The position numbers and the translations under genes were made by a program. From Umbilicaria muhlenbergii (Eukaryota > Ascomycota > Lecanoromycetes > Umbilicariales > Umbilicariaceae), in contig KK106985.1 in assembly GCA_000611775.1 (NCBI GenBank), positions 1,350,291 to 1,414,290 of the forward strand: 64,000 nucleotides of DNA, written 5' to 3'. Numbering within the stretch: position 1 is the first letter of the stretch; each line of letters starts with the position of its first letter. Shown here in pieces: positions 59,322-64,000 of the stretch. The notes below the pieces were generated by a model, which was not told where the DNA came from, did no database searches, and saw only the letters and a program-made list of their open reading frames with translations.

Positions 59322-60632
59322 CTACACGGCTTCAACGTAATTACTACGTACTGTCAGTATGCCATATCAACAGGGAAGACCAAGTATCAACAAACCTAGG
59401 AAATATGCCAGTCTTGTCTCCCAACGTCCCCGTCCACCAATCCGTCGAGTTCTCCGTCCTCTTCGTAATCGTAATGATATCCCCCTTCTTGAACCCCAAA
59501 TCCCCCGGCTGGTCGGCGTCGAACGTAAACAATGCTACAGCTTGGTCCTTGCCGAGGCTCTCCATCCTCGGTTTGGGTGTAAACTTTGGTTTGGGCGCCG
59601 TAGGCCTGCTTGGTTTTACTCTGTCGCTGAATGAATAATCGTCGCCCACTGTGTTGCCCCTACTCCGATTTCCGCCGAGCCCAAAGCCAGGGCTGGCGGG
59701 CTGTCGGTCGTAAACGTCGTCGGCCCATGTACTCGCTCGCTGAGGTCTGTCACGGTATTCGTAATCATCCGCGCCAGCTGAGGAGCCTGTACGATCACGC
59801 CGGACACCTTCATTATAGCCTTGACCTGTTCTGCCTTCCCACACCACGTTGTCGTGACTGTCATCGTAGATAGGGATATCGTTGTATATCGTATCTGACG
59901 TAGGCGCTACTCCGGCGAAGACTCTCGAATTCAAAACTCGCATCAAAGGCTCTGCTGCTGGCGGCGGTCTCACTCCTCCCTCAAGTAGTTGCCTTGCGGT
60001 GATCCGAGTATTGTAGAGTTTCTCATTCGCATCCCTCCTCTCCACCAACGCTCCCCCCTCTAAACTGACTCCCGCAAACAGACCTTTCGTCTTCGAGTAC
60101 GAGAACACCCCGGCGACACCCTTCAAACTAGCCGCGCCCGCTGCTTCCGCATTCCTTCCCACAGGGCCCGCGGCAATTGACACATTGCCACCGAGTGTGA
60201 GTGAGCCCACTTGCGAGAAAGTCCGTACCGCTGCCGCGTCGTTGAGGATGAAGACGAAATCAGTGAGTTCGAATCCTATCTGTCCTCCAAACCCTGCACC
60301 GCCAGTAGCAAGCGCGGACGGAGCAGACCATGTGCCATCTGAGAGACGAGCTACGACGACACCCGAGCCAAACCGAGCCGAACCGAGGAAACCGGCCTTG
60401 ATGACTGTAAGAATTGCGAGACCCTAGGCACCAAAGTCAGCGGGAAGACTCATATGTAGAAACCCCCCGGAAATAAATCCAGTACCTTTGCATTCGCCAA
60501 TATCTGCGGCGGTATGACTTTATCTGGACCGAAAGACTGGCGTGGATCGACAAAGGAGGCGAGCACTTTTCCAGCTTTTTTGCATTCCGAACTCATAGAC
60601 GAGGGGAGAGGATTGTGAATTCCGAACGGCAT
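59322..60632 (-). CDS. YSC84/LSB3-type SYLF and SH3 domain protein
   Basis: These proteins bind membranes and actin and work in endocytosis at cortical actin patches. Two introns (60424-60485, 59344-59395) give 398 residues. The SYLF domain spans roughly residues 1-220: MPFGIHNPLPSSMSSECKKA, the KVIPPQILANAKGLAILTVI block split by the intron, FLGSARFGSGVVVARL, then GFELTDFVFILNDAAAVRTF and KGLFAGVSLEGGALVERRDA. A Pro/Arg-rich linker follows (SRPTAPKPKFTPKPRM). The C-terminal SH3 domain has AVALFTFDADQPGDLGFKKG, TDWWTGTLGDKTGIFPSNYV and ends EAV. The last exon is only 22 bases. Confidence 0.93.
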
Positions 60633-61055
60633 CTTGAATATAGCTTGGTTGGATTTGTTCCGACTATAGGGAAAGGAGGCGACGACAACAACGTCTGAGG
60701 TTGTCTCGAAAGCTTGAACTAGATCGAACGAGAACGGGGTTACGGACAGAGTTGGCCTTAGCTTACGGTACGAGTACCCGCCGATGACGCACGTGTCCCT
60801 AGCCCTGAAAGGCTGAACCTTCTTGACACGCCGGTCTTCATTCTGCCACGAACAGCATTGGACCTCGTGCCTTCACGTGGAGCCATCGTGAGGACCACCA
60901 TCGCATCAGTTCTCAGATTCTATGCTTCTCTTCTGAGCAATGTACTCATAGGGCTGGAAGAAACCGTCTCCGCCCCTCTCCTGATCGTCTCAGACACGAG
61001 GCATCAACCCTGACAAAGCGCCCTCAGCGCAAGATCATCCACACCCGCCGCAACC
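60633..61055. promoter_or_regulatory. Divergent promoter region, YSC84-type / SFT1
   Basis: This is 423 bases between two divergent start codons. No gene or named regulatory site is recognised. Confidence 0.45.
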
Positions 61056-61542
61056 ATGTCAGACGCCTACGAGCGAGAAAGGTACCCATTTAACCCCCTC
61101 AAACCCTCTTCGTCGGGCCCACATTCCCCCAGCACTAACATCGTCCAGACAAAACAACTCCCGCCTCGACGAGCTTGCTTCCAAAGTCTCCGCCCTCCGC
61201 GGCGTCACAGTCGACATCTACGACAACGCGCGCAGCCACGAGGTCATCGACAATACCGTACGTCCCTTCCCTACACCCCAGCTGCCCACTTTCTTCACCT
61301 CCTGCCTCTTCTTTACGCTCTCAACTGTTCTTTCCAACCAAGCACCGGACATCTACTGACTACCTACATTCCCACAACTACAGAACGAAGTCTTCTCCAG
61401 CATGTCCACCTCGATAAAAGGCAGCGCCAGCCGTCTGGGACGGATGGCGCAGGCGGGGAATAAAGTGGCTATCTTGAAGCTGGCGGGGATGATAGTGGGA
61501 GCGGTGGTGCTGCTGTGGTGGATACTAAGTTGGTTCTGGTGA
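61056..61542 (+). CDS. SFT1: Golgi SNARE SFT1 (Bet1-like Qc SNARE)
   Basis: Two introns (61082-61148, 61258-61383) give 97 residues, the same length as yeast Sft1. The SNARE helix runs from NNSRLDELASKVSALRGVTV through DIYDNARSHEVIDN to FSSMSTSIKGSASRLGRMAQ. A single C-terminal membrane anchor follows (LKLAGMIVGAVVLLWWILSW). The protein should act as a t-SNARE subunit in transport within or to the Golgi. Bet1 is the main alternative, but Bet1 proteins are usually longer at the N terminus. Confidence 0.85.
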
Positions 61543-61941
61543 CGGTGTGATGTGTGCACAACGGATGACCAACAGTAAACCTTGAAGATGGCTTTGAATG
61601 GGGTGGCGGGGTTTTGTATGGCCGTGGACACCGCGCAGGCATTGGGAAGGCACGCGAACGGCATGGCTTCGGCGCATTTGGGTATTTTCTGGTCCGCGGT
61701 CTCAGGGAGCGCAGATTCGGGATGGTTTGGCATACGCATATGAATGTTGGCGTTTGTCAAGAAGGCTTCTTTTCGACACTTGTATTACTACATTGCGAGA
61801 ATACCCACTTTGAATTAGCAGACGCATTAATCCAGAGTCAATCATTATATAAATTGCTCAGCAAAGCTTCGCTCGAGACGCAGTTCATGGACGCCTCGTG
61901 GTTTCGTTCGGAAAAAGTCCTATTTACATTTGCATCCAGTC
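61543..61941. other. Convergent intergenic region, SFT1 / glyoxalase
   Basis: This is 399 bases between two 3' ends. The frames here are not convincing; presumed 3' UTRs only. Confidence 0.5.
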
Positions 61942-63153
61942 CTACCAGTTGCTAGTCCTCTTCAACTTCTGGTTCTGGATCACCTCAACCCAATATCCAT
62001 CAGGATCGAGGATGAACGCAACATTCTTCATCCTCCCTTCGGTAAGCCTCTTCTTCCAATTGACCTTATGCTCGTCAAATCGCTTGCATGCCGCATCAAG
62101 ATCATCTACCGATACGCAAATGTGCCCAAACCCTTGTGGTTCGCTGTTACCGTCATGGTATTTGAAGTTGGGATCTTTCTCCGTGCCATAGTTCCAGGTC
62201 AATTCAAGGAGACCCTCGCGATCTGCCACTGGGTTAACGCCGTTGGCGGATTCTGTCGGGACACTCTTTTCCCCTGGGTAGCCGAGGAAATACAGGTTGA
62301 AACCAGCAGACTCGTTTTCAGAGGTCCGCATGAGGGTCATGCCCATGGTTTCTTGGTAGAACTTCAATGACGCCTGGTGATCTTTTATCCGGATCATGGT
62401 GTGGTTCATGCGGTAACCCCCTGTGTTCGTCTCCTTGATCCCCTCGGTCTTATCGACAGGGCTAGAACAGACGTCAGCTTGACCGATAGGTACACAGGTG
62501 AAAGAAAGTATTCTCACTTTTGCCCAATGATCTCCACCCAGTAATCGTCTGGATCCAAAGCGAACGCAATGCTCTTCATCCGCCCATCCGTCAACTTCTT
62601 TTGGAACTTGTACCCTGCTTCTTCGATTCTTGAGCAGGCAGCCTGAATGTTGTCAACCGAGATGCAGACATGTCCAAAACCCTTGCCAGGATCGGAGTTG
62701 CCGTTGGCGACTTTGTAGTTGGGATCGGACTCGGTGCCATAGTTGTGGGTAAGCTCGATGATACCTTCACGGTCGCTCCAGTGAGCGCCAGGGGATGCGC
62801 TGTCAGGCGAGTCATATGCAAGGAAATAGAGGTCGAATTTATTGTCTGGGAATTCGAACTTCTGAATCTGTTTCATGCCAAGGAATTCGTAGAACTTCAC
62901 TATGGATCCAGTCAGTATGCGGGGAAACATCAAAGGAGAGTCGATCTGATCCCGAATAACAGAGCCGCATGCGCTTGTAGATCCCATACGGCCGTTCTCC
63001 GGTAGGGCAAAGGGGAAGGCTGAGAGGCTACCTGAGGCTTTGGGATCCTTCACTCGAAGCATCGAGTCTATGGTTCCATCAGCAGTTGCACATGCATGCT
63101 GAACAATCTTGCATACGATTGAACTTATACTTTGAAGTGTCCGAAGAAGCCAT
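61942..63153 (-). CDS. GLO1: Glyoxalase I (lactoylglutathione lyase), two-domain form
   Basis: The enzyme converts the methylglyoxal-glutathione adduct to S-lactoylglutathione. Three introns (63068-63116, 62900-63031, 62462-62517) give 324 residues, close to yeast Glo1, a fused tandem of two glyoxalase domains. Domain 1: KYKFNHSMLRVKDPKAS, VKFYEFLGMKQIQKFE, ELTHNYGTESDPNYKV, GFGHVCISVDNI and IAFALDPDDYWVEI. Domain 2: MNHTMIRIKDHQASLKFYQE, LELTWNYGTEKDPNFKY, GFGHICVSVDDL and VAFILDPDGYWVEV. Both keep the His and Glu positions expected for metal binding. The start at 63153 needs the short first exon MASSDTSKYKFN; the next exon joins to make KFNHSMLRVKD. Confidence 0.94.
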
Positions 63154-63173
63154 TGTTGCGTATGATCTGCTTG

Positions 63174-63227
63174 CTGCGCAACGTTAGTACCCGCGGAAGA
63201 GGGCTCAGATCATCATGCAGGCCATAC
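63174..63227 (-). other. GLO1: Probable 5' UTR intron of GLO1
   Basis: On the minus strand, GTATGG begins and GCAG ends a 54-base segment with a TACTAAC branch site 10 bases before the acceptor. It ends 20 bases upstream of the GLO1 start codon. Confidence 0.6.
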
Positions 63228-64000
63228 CCGAGTCGACAATGCTTGGTTTGAAGCAAAGGGTTGTTCGAGTACGTGTCAAACTTCGAAAAGCAAACATATA
63301 TTACACGACTGATATGTGCAGGAGGGAAGATGGTCTGCGAGTTGCGTCCAAAGAGTGTACTGCAATGACGTGAGCGTTGGAGGGGAGGGGCTGATCCCCT
63401 CGGGGAGAGCCTCCTCAGCCCCACTCAGCAGAGCAGGGGCCAAAGCATCCCATGCTTGCGATTTGAACCAAAGGAGCTTCCACAACAGCCAATATTATTA
63501 TTAATTGCCGAGGACCGTGAGCACATGCGATACCGATCGGTTGTGCGAGGACTGCGCGAATGTAAGATCATGCGCTATCAGCATGCTACACTGCAATTTG
63601 ATGCGGGAATGGGACCTTGAACGGTGCAGCGTGGGGATGCTGCGTCTTGCATCATAAATGCTTAAGAGAAAAGCCAGCGGCACGCGATCTGGCAGGGGGG
63701 ACTGATAAGCTTGTCTGAGCACCCCATATCATTGCTCGACAACCGCAGATTCTTCCTGCAACAATCTCACACCCTTGATGATGTCTGTATAAAGACCAAG
63801 TGGCAGCATGATGATTTATCCGTTTGGGTTGTGACGTTGCTGCCTTTGCATTAGAAAGCTTGCTTCCACTAGAGGCTGGAAAAGCCCTAATAAACGCAAA
63901 CACCTCTGATGCAGCGACGATAGCTCTTTCCAGCCCCAATAGCTTGATCTGCTCGCACAGTAAGGGGAAGTCTGACCTGTCGCACTGCGGGACAAGGTAA
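63228..64000. other. Window end, upstream of GLO1
   Basis: No gene is supported in the last 770 bases. A minus frame at 63652-63939 lacks an ATG start and matches nothing. Confidence 0.4.

Overview
The window looks like nuclear DNA of a filamentous ascomycete (Pezizomycotina; a Dothideomycete is my best guess from protein similarity I remember, at low confidence). The evidence is many short GT-AG introns, mostly 45-80 bases with CTRAY-type branch sites a little before the acceptor, and genes on both strands. There are no operons, rRNA genes, convincing tRNAs or CRISPR arrays. I found 26 protein-coding genes. For every one of them the exon lengths sum to whole codons after manual splicing. A 325-base run of N (55406-55730) breaks one gene.

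Layout. 1-6 kb: a DUF2011 protein (-), a C3HC zinc-finger protein of the Rsm1/NIPA family (-), a HAL2-type bisphosphate nucleotidase (+) and mitochondrial ribosomal protein uL6m (-). 6-12.5 kb: the nuclear-fusion protein KAR5 (+), then a head-to-head pair of an ICP55-type aminopeptidase P (-) and a SIRT5-class sirtuin (+). 13.5-21 kb: ATP-dependent PEP carboxykinase and the deadenylase subunit PAN2 (both +). 21.8-27 kb: a secreted Ser/Thr-rich protein (-), a LAMTOR1/Ego1-like lipid-anchored protein (+) and an F-box protein (-). 27-30 kb is gene-poor and ends at a small Cys/His-rich orphan gene. 31-42.1 kb: proteasome subunit alpha-3 (-), a WW/FF-domain protein (+), a ZNF830-like protein (-), BYE1 (+), GPI16 (-) and LUC7 (+). 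42.4-46 kb: an RGG-rich protein (-), a 422-bp hairpin DNA element next to its start codon, and NMN adenylyltransferase (-). 47.6-56 kb: the HECT ligase UFD4 (+) and a CUE-SMR protein (+, with the gap). 56-64 kb: a mitochondrial-looking SDR (-), a YSC84-type SYLF/SH3 protein (-), the SNARE SFT1 (+) and a two-domain glyoxalase I (-).

Most genes are ordinary housekeeping functions: RNA processing (PAN2, LUC7, the FF protein, BYE1), protein turnover (UFD4, the proteasome subunit, the F-box protein), membrane traffic, and mitochondrial or carbon metabolism. I did not find a convincing new multigene system. The features most worth a second look are a near-perfect palindromic transposon derivative inserted about 10 bases upstream of a start codon, a 15-base microexon in LUC7 whose sequence is repeated at the start of the next exon, a pair of 7-base-spaced CGG motifs ahead of the PEPCK gene, a frame-neutral candidate intron in BYE1, and a small orphan protein with a metal-site-like Cys/His pattern.
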